Positions 43,252 through 51,946 of a stretch of 64,000 nt of DNA are shown here, piece by piece. Source of the DNA: an uncultured Microbacteriaceae bacterium (GTDB lineage: Bacteria > Actinomycetota > Actinomycetes > Actinomycetales > Microbacteriaceae); contig CANKXX010000001.1 of the NCBI GenBank assembly GCA_947487835.1, positions 124,001 to 188,000 of the forward strand, in the 5' to 3' direction. Within the stretch, counting starts at the first letter, position 1. Each line of letters begins with the position of its first letter. Under the pieces are notes generated by a model. That model searched no databases and had not been told where the DNA came from. It saw only the letters and a list, made by a program, of their open reading frames with translations. Made by a program: the position numbers and the translations under genes.

Positions 43252-45138
43252 TCATGCCTGCTCGTGCACCTCGCCGAGCGTCCCGTCGACGCGGTCGATC
43301 GGGAAGTAGAGGGAGTACGGCTCGTCCACGATCTCGTGCAGCGGCCGGAACCGGATCGACGACGACTGCCCGACCGTGCGATAGCCGGGGAGCCACTGCG
43401 TCCACTGGCGCTCGTTGTCCGGCGCGAGCAGGGATGCGGGCTGGGACACGTCGCCGTGGAGGCTCACCTCGCGGTCCACGAGTCCCGCGAGCACGACGGG
43501 TCCCTCGGCGAACGCGACGGTGCTGGGCTCGTCGGGGATCGGTATCGCCCGAAGCGCGAAGGGGAACGCGATGTCCACACTCGTGCGGCCACCGGGGTGT
43601 GCGATGGCAAGCGCGCCGTCGACGAGCTCGACCCGATCGTCGCCCGCGAGCGCCGGCTCGCCGACCGTCCAGTCGGGCACGCGAACGCGGACGCGGTGGG
43701 CGACGCCGTCGGCCGAGGTGATCTCGACGCGCACCCGGAACGCGGAGGGCCGGTGCGGGTCCCCCGCCTCCCCCGCGTTGGAGTCCGGACCGACGTAGCC
43801 CGCGTTGTCCAGCACCTCGATCCGCACCGCCACCTCGCCCGCCGGCGTGGACACCCGCGCCTCGGAGTCGATGTACTGCGCGATCACGAGCTCGTCGTCG
43901 CTCGCGTAGAACGCCAGGCCGGCGTGCCGGGTGTGCGCCTGCACGAGGGTGCCGTGGCAGCACCAGAAGTCCTCGGTCGGTGAGCCCCAGTTCTTCCGGC
44001 CCCCGCCCTCGAGCGGCAGAAAGTAGGCGACCATCCCGGTGCGCGGGTGCTGCTGCGCCAGGATGCCGTTGTACAGGTTCTGCTCGATGTAGTCGGCGTA
44101 CGACAGGTCCCCCGTCCAGCGCAGCAGCACGTCCGCGAGCCGGATCATGTTGTAGACGGTGCAGTGCTCCTGCGTCTTCTCGCCCCTGCGGGCGGCGAAC
44201 TCGAAGGGCGGGGTCCAGATCTCCCCCGAGGTCTGGCCTCCCGTGCAGAACGTGCCCCGCTTCGTGACGGCCTGGTCCCAGTACGCCTCGACGAGGCGGC
44301 GCCATCGGTCGTCACCCGTGACCTCGTAGGCCCGTGCCGCCCCGAGCACCTCGGGGATCGTGGTGTTCGCGTGCATGTTGGTGAGCACGTCCCGCCCGTC
44401 GAGGAGGCCGTCGAAGAGGGACCGCCGGTAGTAGCGGTCCAGCAGCTCGGCGTAGACCGCGTCGCCCGTCGCGGCGAGCAGGTCGGCCCAGACCTCGAGC
44501 ATGCCACCGGTCTCGACCTCGAGGATCGTCTGGAAGGACTCGTCGTCGAAGCCGCGCACCCAGTCGAGGATCGGCGCGGTCGCGGCTCGGGCGAGCCGGA
44601 GCGCCCGCTCGTCGCCGAGATCACGGTAGACGTCGACGAGTCCCATGAGCGTCTTGTGCATGGCGTACTGCGGGGCCCAGACCGGTCGCCCCTCCGCCAG
44701 TCGGCGCAGGAAGGTCGGGGGGATCGCCCAGATCCAGCCGTTCCCGTTCTCGAGCTGGCACCGTTCCAGCCCGTCGAGCACGGAGTCGATCCGAGCGCGG
44801 AGCAGCCGGTCGCCGGTGACGGCCGCCTCGCGGGCCGCGCCCGAGAGCCAGTGGCCGAGGAAATGCCCGCGCAGCAGCGCGCCCGGCGTCTCCCAGCCCC
44901 AGTGGCGCTCGAGCCCCCGGGACGCGGGTGTGTCGGTCGACGGCTGCAGGTGCCAGAGCTGGTCGCCGATGCCGGCCTCCAGGAGAAAGTTCTGCAGGAG
45001 CGCCTCGTCCTGCAGCGAGACGAGGTAGGCGCGGTTCAGGCGTCGGCGGTCGTCGAACACGCCTCGGTCGAGCCGCACCGCGTCCAGGGGCAGCGGGGAC
45101 AGGGGCAGCGTGGACAGGGGCAGGGTGGACAGGGTCAT
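43252..45138 (-). CDS. GH127 beta-L-arabinofuranosidase
   Basis: A 628-aa enzyme. It has the (alpha/alpha)6 barrel and beta-sandwich layout of DUF1680/GH127: HWGWETPGALLRGHFLGHWLSGAA, PQYAMHKTLMGLVDVY, FCTGGQTSGEIWTPP (Glu, Cys) and ED-FWCCHGTLVQAH (Cys-Cys, the cysteine nucleophile region). It has no signal peptide, so it acts inside the cell on arabinosides brought in by the importer. The N-terminus has a short repeated segment TLSTLPLSTLPLSPLPL. Start overlaps the upstream gene by four bases (ATGA). Confidence 0.85.
   Translation of the reverse strand: MTLSTLPLSTLPLSPLPLDAVRLDRGVFDDRRRLNRAYLVSLQDEALLQNFLLEAGIGDQLWHLQPSTDTPASRGLERHWGWETPGALLRGHFLGHWLSGAAREAAVTGDRLLRARIDSVLDGLERCQLENGNGWIWAIPPTFLRRLAEGRPVWAPQYAMHKTLMGLVDVYRDLGDERALRLARAATAPILDWVRGFDDESFQTILEVETGGMLEVWADLLAATGDAVYAELLDRYYRRSLFDGLLDGRDVLTNMHANTTIPEVLGAARAYEVTGDDRWRRLVEAYWDQAVTKRGTFCTGGQTSGEIWTPPFEFAARRGEKTQEHCTVYNMIRLADVLLRWTGDLSYADYIEQNLYNGILAQQHPRTGMVAYFLPLEGGGRKNWGSPTEDFWCCHGTLVQAHTRHAGLAFYASDDELVIAQYIDSEARVSTPAGEVAVRIEVLDNAGYVGPDSNAGEAGDPHRPSAFRVRVEITSADGVAHRVRVRVPDWTVGEPALAGDDRVELVDGALAIAHPGGRTSVDIAFPFALRAIPIPDEPSTVAFAEGPVVLAGLVDREVSLHGDVSQPASLLAPDNERQWTQWLPGYRTVGQSSSIRFRPLHEIVDEPYSLYFPIDRVDGTLGEVHEQA
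45087..45137 (-). repeat. 15-bp tandem repeat at the GH127 N-terminus
   Basis: About three copies of a 15-bp unit (on the plus strand roughly GGACAGGGGCAGCGT) encode the STLPL repeats of the GH127 start. Slippage here would change the N-terminus in steps of five residues. Confidence 0.6.
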
Positions 45139-47378
45139 TCGACCGCTCCTCCATAGGTCTCGTAGATGCGGTTGCGCCGTGCCCGCTCGTCCGGAGGCAG
45201 CCGTTCGGCGTCGGCGATCGCGTAAGCGCCGAAGGTGTCGTACAGCCGCGACGCGGGGTCGACCTCCACGAACGTGCACCAGGGCAGCCAGTGATAGTGG
45301 CTCTGCAGCGTCTGGCTCGTGAAGTTGCCGCTCTCGTGTCCGAGTCCGGGCATGGCGTACCCGATGCTGCCGTCCACGTCCGTCGACTGCCTCGTGTTGT
45401 TGTGGAGGAACTCCGCGAAGTCCAGATAGTGCTCGTCGCCCGTGATCAGGTAGAGCCGGTAGTAGGTGTACGAGCAGGCCGCCATGTACACGTCCGCGCC
45501 GCCGCCGATGGTGATGATGCTCTGACCGCTGATCGAGTACCGGTTGAACGGATGCTTCGGCCAGACCGTGCGCACGGGGAAGTCCCACGCGTAGGTCCAC
45601 GTCTCCGTGTAGTCGGCGGCACCGGTCGCGCCCTCGAGCCAGCGGTCCTCGCCCGTCAGGTCGTACAGGGCGAGGAAGCCGAACAGGGCGTAGATGCCGG
45701 CCTCCTTGTCCTGGATGTCGGCGTTGTCACACGTGCCGCCCCGGTACTCGAGGTTGCGGTAGTTGTTGTCGAAGGACCACTCACCGGCCCGGACCGCGGC
45801 ATCCCGGTAGCGGGCGTCGCCGGTCACGAGGAAGAACTGCACGAGGAACCGGATGACGCTGGGCGTGTTCGACTTCGAGTCCATCCGGATGGAGCCGTCG
45901 GCGTGGTAAGCCCGGTAGAAGCTGCCGTCCTCGTTCTGCGCCGCCAGCAGCCAGTCGGCCGTCCGCCGGCAGAAGTCGAGCCAGACGGCCCGCTCGTCGC
46001 CCTTCCGCCGCAGGTGGAGGTACGCGTCGAGGATCGCCTCGACGCCGTCGGCCAGCATCCGGAGGTAGTGCGGGTAGGGCTCGAACCCCCGAAGGGTCGG
46101 GTTGTAGCACATGCGGGGAAGACCCGAGTCGGTCATGGCCGAGTTCGCCCAGAAGTCGATCACGCCCACCCCCTTCGCGTACGCCTCCGCATCGCCCTCC
46201 ACGTCCCCGTAGCGCAGCAGCTGGTAACCGATGCCCGGCTGCTGACCCACGAAACCGAACTGGAAGGAAACGCTCGACACGTCCATGTCCGGCAGCTGGC
46301 AGGCGAACGGGAGTCCGTAGGCCTCGCCGTACTGCCGCGTGTAGCGGTTCAGGATGGCGATGCCGTTGTGGAAGTGCCGCTCGTTGTCGACCTCGAACAG
46401 GTCGTCGCGCAGCCGGGCGTAGGTCGTCCGCCACAGTTCCCTCATCATGGGCTGGAAGCCGTCGAACCGGTCGAGGGTGAGGGCGACCGCGTAACGCTGC
46501 GTGAACCCGACCGTGACGGGGTGGTTCAGGCGCTGGAACGCCTTCGGCTTCTCGCTGTAGTCCAGCCCGGCGTAGGGGTTGTGCACGGGCCGCTGCCCGT
46601 CGGCTCCCGGGTAGACGTAGTCGATCGACAGGCCGGCGGCCTCGGTGTCGAGCTCCTTCCGGATGCCGTAGCCGTAGTACATGTAGTTGAGCGTCTCGGC
46701 GCGCGGGCGGCTCATCCCGATCGCGCCGACCGTGCACGACGGATCGGTGAGGTTCTCCGACCGCACGACGTCCGTGTTCGGCAGCGTCACGTCCGCGGCC
46801 CAGCGCGACAGCGACACCGTCTCCCCCGACGCGATGTGCTGCATCGCGAACAGCGGCAGGGCGTAGCGGGTCTCCGTCGCCCAGAAGTACTCGTTGTCCA
46901 GGTCCTTGCCCATGGCGGAGTCCGGCGCGAACTCGTTCTGCCGGTACCAGAACCCCGGTGCGAAGCAGTTGTAGTCCCGGACGTCGTCCGACTCGGTGAC
47001 GCCGAAGGAGATCGTGGTGGAGAAGCCGAGGTCGTCCCCCGCCGCGAGGACCTCGACGGTGCGGCTCACCCGGAAGCCCGCGTCCACCACCTCGTACCGG
47101 TCGGTGAACGCGAAGGCCGAGCCCGAGGCCAGCGTGATGGTGCCCCGGGCCTCGACGGCGTCGCCCACCGGGGCGACGTCGTCGTACGCGGCGTCGTGAA
47201 ACTCGCTCACCGCGGCCGCGGTCTTCACGGTCACGAACATCGGTCGCCGGGTGACGTAGAGCAGCCTGTCGTGCTTCCGCACCTCGACGCCGCCGTTCTC
47301 GACGAGCAGGGCGTAGTCGTCCGCGTCGAGCTGGAGGCGACGCTCCTCGGTCGGGCTTCCCGGCATCGGGCGCGTCAT
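45135..47378 (-). CDS. Predicted large glycosidase, family not identified
   Basis: A 747-aa soluble protein. The N-terminal 290 residues are beta-rich; the C-terminal 450 residues look like a helical barrel with repeated FW/YW/WL motifs (DYTETWTYAWDFPVRTVWPKHPFNRYSISGQSIITIGGGADVY, HESGNFTSQTLQSHYHWLPWCTFVEVDP). Acids are present in many candidate positions but I cannot pick catalytic ones. Neighbours (CUT1 importer, GH127) suggest an intracellular glycosidase. It is preceded by a 13-codon mini-ORF and overlaps GH127 by four bases. No signal peptide. Confidence 0.65.
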   Translation of the reverse strand: MTRPMPGSPTEERRLQLDADDYALLVENGGVEVRKHDRLLYVTRRPMFVTVKTAAAVSEFHDAAYDDVAPVGDAVEARGTITLASGSAFAFTDRYEVVDAGFRVSRTVEVLAAGDDLGFSTTISFGVTESDDVRDYNCFAPGFWYRQNEFAPDSAMGKDLDNEYFWATETRYALPLFAMQHIASGETVSLSRWAADVTLPNTDVVRSENLTDPSCTVGAIGMSRPRAETLNYMYYGYGIRKELDTEAAGLSIDYVYPGADGQRPVHNPYAGLDYSEKPKAFQRLNHPVTVGFTQRYAVALTLDRFDGFQPMMRELWRTTYARLRDDLFEVDNERHFHNGIAILNRYTRQYGEAYGLPFACQLPDMDVSSVSFQFGFVGQQPGIGYQLLRYGDVEGDAEAYAKGVGVIDFWANSAMTDSGLPRMCYNPTLRGFEPYPHYLRMLADGVEAILDAYLHLRRKGDERAVWLDFCRRTADWLLAAQNEDGSFYRAYHADGSIRMDSKSNTPSVIRFLVQFFLVTGDARYRDAAVRAGEWSFDNNYRNLEYRGGTCDNADIQDKEAGIYALFGFLALYDLTGEDRWLEGATGAADYTETWTYAWDFPVRTVWPKHPFNRYSISGQSIITIGGGADVYMAACSYTYYRLYLITGDEHYLDFAEFLHNNTRQSTDVDGSIGYAMPGLGHESGNFTSQTLQSHYHWLPWCTFVEVDPASRLYDTFGAYAIADAERLPPDERARRNRIYETYGGAVE

Positions 47379-47416
47379 GCGGCGGTGACCCGGATCGTGG
47401 GGATGTCGGTCGCCAT
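47375..47416 (-). CDS. Mini-cistron, 13 codons, bridging permease and glycosidase
   Basis: ATG overlaps the permease stop (TGATG) and the mini-ORF's stop overlaps the glycosidase start (ATGA). It encodes MATDIPTIRVTAA. It could couple translation across the 37-bp gap. It may equally be chance. I include it because both junctions are of coupling type. Confidence 0.3.
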   Translation of the reverse strand: MATDIPTIRVTAA

Positions 47417-48321
47417 CAGCCCTTGAACGCCCCGTCCATGATCCCGGACACCATGCGGCGGCCGACGAAGAAGAACACGATCAGCAGCGGCAGCGTCGCC
47501 ATGAACGATCCGCCCATCGCCAGCGCGACATCGATCGAGCGGTTGGCCTGCAGCTGCTTCAGCGCGATCTGCACCGTGAACAGCTCCGGGGACTTCAGCA
47601 CGATGAACGGCCACATGAAGTCGTTCCAGACGGACGTGAACGTGATCAGGCCGAGCACGAACGCGGCAGGACGGACCACGGGGAAGGCGATGCCCCAGAA
47701 GAGCTGCCAGGAGTTCGCTCCGTCGATGCGCGCGGCCTGGATGAGCTCGTCGCTCACGGTCGTCGCCATGTGCTGGCGCATCCAGAAGATGCCGAACGCG
47801 CTCGCGAGACCGGGCACGATGATCGCCTGCAACGTGTCCACCCAGCCGAGCCCCGACACGATCAGGTACTGCGGGATGACGCTCAGCTGCGCCGGCACGG
47901 TCATCGTCAGGAGCACGATGAGGAACAGCAGGTTCCGACCCGGGAAGTGCAGCTTGGCGAACGCGAAACCCGCCATGGCGCAGAGGATGGCCGAGAGCAC
48001 GGCCACGGAGAGCGAGACGAAGGCGCTGTTGATCAGCGAGGCGACGAACGGGACGGTCTCGAAGACCTTCGCCGCGACGGTGAAGAAGTTGCCGCCCGGG
48101 TACAGGCGCGGCGGGATCGACGTCACGGCGGTGGCCCCCACCGACGCCACGACGAGCATGTAGTAGAGCGGGAACACGGACACGACCACGGCGATGCCGA
48201 GGAGGACGTAGACGCGCCAGCCGACTCCCCCGCCCTTGCCGCGGCGCCTGGGGAGCGCGGATCGCGCCGCGACGGGGGCCGCGACGGACTGCGGGACGGC
48301 CTGGTCGATCACATCGGACAT
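47416..48321 (-). CDS. Carbohydrate ABC transporter permease (MalG/CUT1), second locus
   Basis: A 301-aa permease with six helices and EAA loop ELIQAARIDGANSWQLFWGIAFPVVRP. It overlaps the partner permease stop (TGATG). It belongs to the second importer, with permease 48321-49298 and binding protein 49366-50637. Confidence 0.85.
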   Translation of the reverse strand: MSDVIDQAVPQSVAAPVAARSALPRRRGKGGGVGWRVYVLLGIAVVVSVFPLYYMLVVASVGATAVTSIPPRLYPGGNFFTVAAKVFETVPFVASLINSAFVSLSVAVLSAILCAMAGFAFAKLHFPGRNLLFLIVLLTMTVPAQLSVIPQYLIVSGLGWVDTLQAIIVPGLASAFGIFWMRQHMATTVSDELIQAARIDGANSWQLFWGIAFPVVRPAAFVLGLITFTSVWNDFMWPFIVLKSPELFTVQIALKQLQANRSIDVALAMGGSFMATLPLLIVFFFVGRRMVSGIMDGAFKG

Positions 48322-49298
48322 CAGCGGGCCTTTCTCGTGCGGGTGGAGAGGTAGAAGTTGAGCAGCGACACCACGACGACGATCACGAACAGCACGACGC
48401 CGATCGCGGATCCGTAGCCGAACTTGAACTGGCCGAAGCCCTGCTCGTAGAGGAAGAGGGCGAGCGTCTGGCACTGTCGGCCCGCGCCGCAGGTGAGCCC
48501 GGACTCCGGTGACGCGAGCAGCGGCTCCGTGAAGATCTGGAGGCCGCCGATGGTGGACATGATCACGGTGAAGATGATGATCGGGCGCAGCGCGGGGATC
48601 GTGAGGTGGCGGAACTGCTGCCAGCTCGACGCGCCGTCCACGGAGGCCGCCTCGAACATCTCGCGCGGCAGCGCCTGCAGGCCGGCGAGGTAGAGCAGCG
48701 TGTTGTAGCCGAACCACCGCCACATGACCATGGCCGAGATCAGGATCCAGGACCCGTAGTTCGTCGCCAGGAAGTTGATCGACGGCAGACCGAACAGGCT
48801 GAGCACCCAGTTGATGAGGCCGAAGTTCTTGTCGAAGATCTGCGCGAACACGATCGCGGTTGCGGCCACGGAGGTGATGTACGGCACCAGGAGCGCCATG
48901 CGGAAGAAGTTCGCCCAGCGCAGTCGCGCGTGGTTGAGCAGGTGGGCGAGGAAGAGCGCGAGCAGCAGCTGCGGGATGGTCGAGATGAGGAAGATCGCGA
49001 AGGTGTTGAGCAGCGCGTTCCAGAACCGGCCGTCCGCGAACAGCGACTCGAAGTTCTTGAGGCCGACGAACGTCTGCTCACCGATGGGGTTCCAGTCGAA
49101 CAGCGAGACGTAGAACGTGAAGACCAGGGGAAAGAGTCCGAAGACGATGAAGATGATGAAGAAGGGCGCGACGTACGCGTAGGGGGCGATCCGCTCGGCG
49201 AGCGAGTTCTGGATGCGCCGGGCCTTCTGGATGGGTGCCTTGGGGGCTTTACGAGCTTTGCCCGAACTGCGGGGGCGGGTGGCTGTCGCCGTTGACAT
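48321..49298 (-). CDS. Carbohydrate ABC transporter permease (MalF/CUT1), second locus
   Basis: A 325-aa permease. N-terminal basic tail (PRSSGKARKAPKAPIQKARR), six helices, EAA loop EMFEAASVDGASSWQQFRHLTIPALRP, and a GYGSAIGVVLFVIVVVVSLLNFYL last helix. Start ATG at 49298; a perfect hairpin lies between it and the binding-protein gene. Confidence 0.85.
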   Translation of the reverse strand: MSTATATRPRSSGKARKAPKAPIQKARRIQNSLAERIAPYAYVAPFFIIFIVFGLFPLVFTFYVSLFDWNPIGEQTFVGLKNFESLFADGRFWNALLNTFAIFLISTIPQLLLALFLAHLLNHARLRWANFFRMALLVPYITSVAATAIVFAQIFDKNFGLINWVLSLFGLPSINFLATNYGSWILISAMVMWRWFGYNTLLYLAGLQALPREMFEAASVDGASSWQQFRHLTIPALRPIIIFTVIMSTIGGLQIFTEPLLASPESGLTCGAGRQCQTLALFLYEQGFGQFKFGYGSAIGVVLFVIVVVVSLLNFYLSTRTRKAR

Positions 49299-49317
49299 GG
49301 GGTACCTCCGTCGATGA

Positions 49318-49348
49318 GGTGGCCCGGCGCGATCCGCGCCGGGCCACC
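49318..49348. terminator. Intercistronic hairpin between binding protein and permease
   Basis: GGTGGCCCGGCGCG-atc-CGCGCCGGGCCACC is a perfect 14-bp stem with a three-base loop. Such hairpins in sugar operons stabilise the upstream mRNA and limit read-through, giving more binding protein than permease. Confidence 0.6.
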
Positions 49349-49365
49349 GGGGTGGGTGGGGCCGG

Positions 49366-50637
49366 TCAGTCGCCGATGGCCTCCTTGGCCTTCTCGAGAC
49401 CGGTGGTCCATGCCTTGTCGGACGTGACGTTGCCCGCCTCGAGCTCGACGAGGGTGTTCAGCAGGGCGCCGTTGATCGGCGTCGTGTCGGGCCCGTTGTA
49501 GAACGACGGGAACTTCTCGACCGACGTGGCCATGACCTCGCCGATCCTGGAGTCGCCGAAGAACGGGTCGGTGTAGGCGCGGACCGCCTCGCTCGCCACG
49601 GCCTCGGACGCCGCCGGGAAGGTGCCCGACTTCGTGAAGTGGTCCTCCTGGCCCTCGGCCGACATCATCGTCTCGATGTACTGCCAGGCCGCCTCGGGGT
49701 TCTTGGCACGCGCCGGGATCGCGATGACGCTCCCGCCCCAGTTGCCGCCCACTCCCGGCACCGTGGTGACACGCCAGTTGCCGGCGGTGTCGGGGGCGTC
49801 GGTCTTGATGCCGGAGAGGATCCACGACGGCGCGACGGTCACGGCGAAGGCGCCGTTGGCCCGCCCGGGCGCCCAGCCCGAGGACCAGGCGGCGATCCCC
49901 GCGCTGATGCCCGCATCCTTCGTGTCGACGGCCACCTGGAAGGCGTCCTTCACCTGCGGGTTCTTGTCGTAGACGAGCTCTCCGTCCGGCGAGTAGTACT
50001 TCTCGCTGACCTGGTTGACGGTCGAGAAGAACACGCTGGTCTCGATGTTGTCGACGAAGGGCTTGCCCGTGGCGGCGGTGTACTTCTTGCCCATCTCGAT
50101 GAAGGCGTCCCAGTCGCTCCACATGGCCGCGACCTCGTCGGGCTCCGTGGGCAGGCCGGCCTGCTCGAAGAGGTCGGCGCGGTAGGCGAAGCCGAGCCCG
50201 CCGACGTCCGTGGGGATGCCGACGACGGAGCCGTCCTCGGCGGTCGCGGCGGACGCGGCCCAGGGCAGGTACCCGTCGGCGACGTCGTCGCCGCCGAGGG
50301 TGCGAAGGTCGATGAAGTTCGAGCTGTTCGCGACGAACTGGGGCAGGTCGTCGTTCTGGATCATCACGAGGTCGGGCACCTTGCCACCCGCGAGAGCCGC
50401 GGTCAGGGCGGTCGCGGTCTCTGTGGTGCTACCGACCTCGGTGAGCTTCACCTTCGCGTCGGGCTGCTTCTCGAGATACTCCTTGACGCCGTCCTTCGCG
50501 TTGATCCCGGTGAAGGACCAGAAGGCGACCTCGGCGTTCGGGTCGTCACTCGACGCACCGCCGCCGGATGAGCATCCGGTCAGGGCGAGAGCGATTGCTG
50601 CTGCTGCGGCGGTTACTGCCGTCACGCTTCTTTTCAC
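49366..50637 (-). CDS. Sugar ABC transporter substrate-binding lipoprotein, second locus
   Basis: A 423-aa binding protein with signal peptide (VTAVTAAAAAIALALTGC; lipobox LTGC). Mature part with VAFWSFTGINAKDGVKEYLE, IQNDDLPQFVANSSNFIDL and GGSVIAIPARAKNPEAAWQY fits family-1 binding proteins. GTG start at 50637 follows GAGGAA. It heads the operon that continues through permeases, a glycosidase, GH127 and MFS. The 305-bp upstream region carries several palindromes. Confidence 0.85.
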   Translation of the reverse strand: MKRSVTAVTAAAAAIALALTGCSSGGGASSDDPNAEVAFWSFTGINAKDGVKEYLEKQPDAKVKLTEVGSTTETATALTAALAGGKVPDLVMIQNDDLPQFVANSSNFIDLRTLGGDDVADGYLPWAASAATAEDGSVVGIPTDVGGLGFAYRADLFEQAGLPTEPDEVAAMWSDWDAFIEMGKKYTAATGKPFVDNIETSVFFSTVNQVSEKYYSPDGELVYDKNPQVKDAFQVAVDTKDAGISAGIAAWSSGWAPGRANGAFAVTVAPSWILSGIKTDAPDTAGNWRVTTVPGVGGNWGGSVIAIPARAKNPEAAWQYIETMMSAEGQEDHFTKSGTFPAASEAVASEAVRAYTDPFFGDSRIGEVMATSVEKFPSFYNGPDTTPINGALLNTLVELEAGNVTSDKAWTTGLEKAKEAIGD

Positions 50638-50694
50638 GAAAATTCCTCTTCTTTGGGGACTCGCCAGGGGTGTTCTCGCATTCGGGGATGCACC

Positions 50695-50712
50695 CCAGAG
50701 AACGATCTCTGG
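50695..50712. promoter_or_regulatory. Inverted repeat upstream of importer operon
   Basis: CCAGAGA-acga-TCTCTGG is a perfect 7-bp inverted repeat 58 bases upstream of the binding-protein start. It is placed to act as an operator near the promoter on the minus strand. Confidence 0.5.
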
Positions 50713-50808
50713 CGCCAACCATGCCGGTAAAATTCACGAAACACAAGGGGCGACACGGGTGAATTTGTGGGCGAAGATAACGATCGTCCTGGCTACGGTC
50801 GCAGAAAG

Positions 50809-50828
50809 TTGCGCAAACAACGACGTTT
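50809..50828. promoter_or_regulatory. TTGCGCAA operator overlapping a second palindrome
   Basis: TTGCGCAA (50809-50816) overlaps AAAC-aacgac-GTTT (50815-50828). It lies between the divergent importer operon and LacI gene. The same octamer recurs twice upstream of the LacI gene at 51947. The remainder of the 305-bp region (50638-50942) has ATAACGATCGT near 50778 and no coding sequence. Confidence 0.6.
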
Positions 50829-50942
50829 CGCTGCACGAAGGCCCTCGTTCTCGGGACAATGAGGAGGCCGAGCCCCAGCACGCCCGCCCCGCACGAGCGT
50901 TCGAGGACGACGCTCGGTCCGACATGCGAAGAAGGATGCACA

Positions 50943-51944
50943 ATGACCCGACCCACCCTCGTCGATGTCGCCCGCGCGGCGGGCGTTTCCCGGGCCACCG
51001 CCGCGCGGGTGCTCGCGGGCGGGACGAACGTCGACGTCCGGATGTCCGCGGCCGTCGCGGTCGCCGCGGAGCAGCTGGGCTACGAGGCGAACAGCGCCGC
51101 GCGGATGCTCCGCGGCGGCCGGGCGGGTGCGATAGCCCTCATCGTGGCCTTCAACGAGCTGGACAGCCTGGGCGGCACGTTCTTCACGTCAGTGCTCAAG
51201 GGCGCCGCCAAAGGCCTGTACGACGCCGAGGTGCAGCCCGTGCTGCTGCCCGCGGACCAGGACGGCAGCGATCGCATCCCGCGGTTCCTGCGGTCGCGGG
51301 CCGTGGACGGCGCGATCATCATCCTGCAGCACGAGATCACCCACCTGGCGCAGGCACTGGTCGCGTCGCCCGTCCCCATCGCCTGGGTCGGCCGACCGCG
51401 GGTGGAGCTGGCCGCCGACGCGATCGTGGTCGACTCCGACAACTACGGCGGCGGCCGGCTCGCCGCCCGCGCCCTCGTCGAATCGGGACGTCGGCGGCTC
51501 GCCATGATCGCGGGCCCCCGCGACATGGGTCCCGCGCGGGACCGCATCCGGGGCTGGCGTGACGAGCTCGCCGACCTCGGTATCGACCGTGGCCCTCTCG
51601 CGCACGGCGAGTTCACTCTGGAGAGCGGTTCCGTCGCGATGGCTCGGCTCCTCGACGGGCAGGGGGATCTCGACGGGATCTTCGCCTCCTCCGACCTGAT
51701 GGCCAACGGTGCGATGCGCGTGCTGCAGTCCTCCGGTCGCCGCGTGCCGTCGGACGTCTCGGTCGTCGGGTTCGACGACGTCGTCATCGCGACGACGTCC
51801 GACCCGCCCCTCACCACCATCCGGCAACCGCTCGAGGACATGGGCCGCGTCGCGGCCGAGACGCTCGTCGCGGTCGTCCAGCAGCACGAGGTCGACCGGC
51901 AGCCGATCCTTCCGACCACGCTCGTGCGGAGGCAGTCGGCCTGA
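50943..51944 (+). CDS. LacI-family regulator, first of convergent pair
   Basis: A 333-aa repressor. HTH: TLVDVARAAGVSRATAARVLAGGTNVD; ligand domain VDSDNYGGGRLAARALVESGRRRLAMIAGPRDM and FASSDLMANGAMRVLQSSGRRVPSDVSVVGFDDV. AAGGA precedes the ATG. It is divergent from the importer operon and so the natural candidate for its local control. Inducer unknown. Confidence 0.85.
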   Translation: MTRPTLVDVARAAGVSRATAARVLAGGTNVDVRMSAAVAVAAEQLGYEANSAARMLRGGRAGAIALIVAFNELDSLGGTFFTSVLKGAAKGLYDAEVQPVLLPADQDGSDRIPRFLRSRAVDGAIIILQHEITHLAQALVASPVPIAWVGRPRVELAADAIVVDSDNYGGGRLAARALVESGRRRLAMIAGPRDMGPARDRIRGWRDELADLGIDRGPLAHGEFTLESGSVAMARLLDGQGDLDGIFASSDLMANGAMRVLQSSGRRVPSDVSVVGFDDVVIATTSDPPLTTIRQPLEDMGRVAAETLVAVVQQHEVDRQPILPTTLVRRQSA

Positions 51945-51946
51945 GC

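Noticed and set aside
44928-47426. Long plus-strand frame opposite the predicted glycosidase
   Set aside because: Composition is Arg/Val/Gly-rich with no recognisable domain. The minus-strand frame is coupled to both neighbours.
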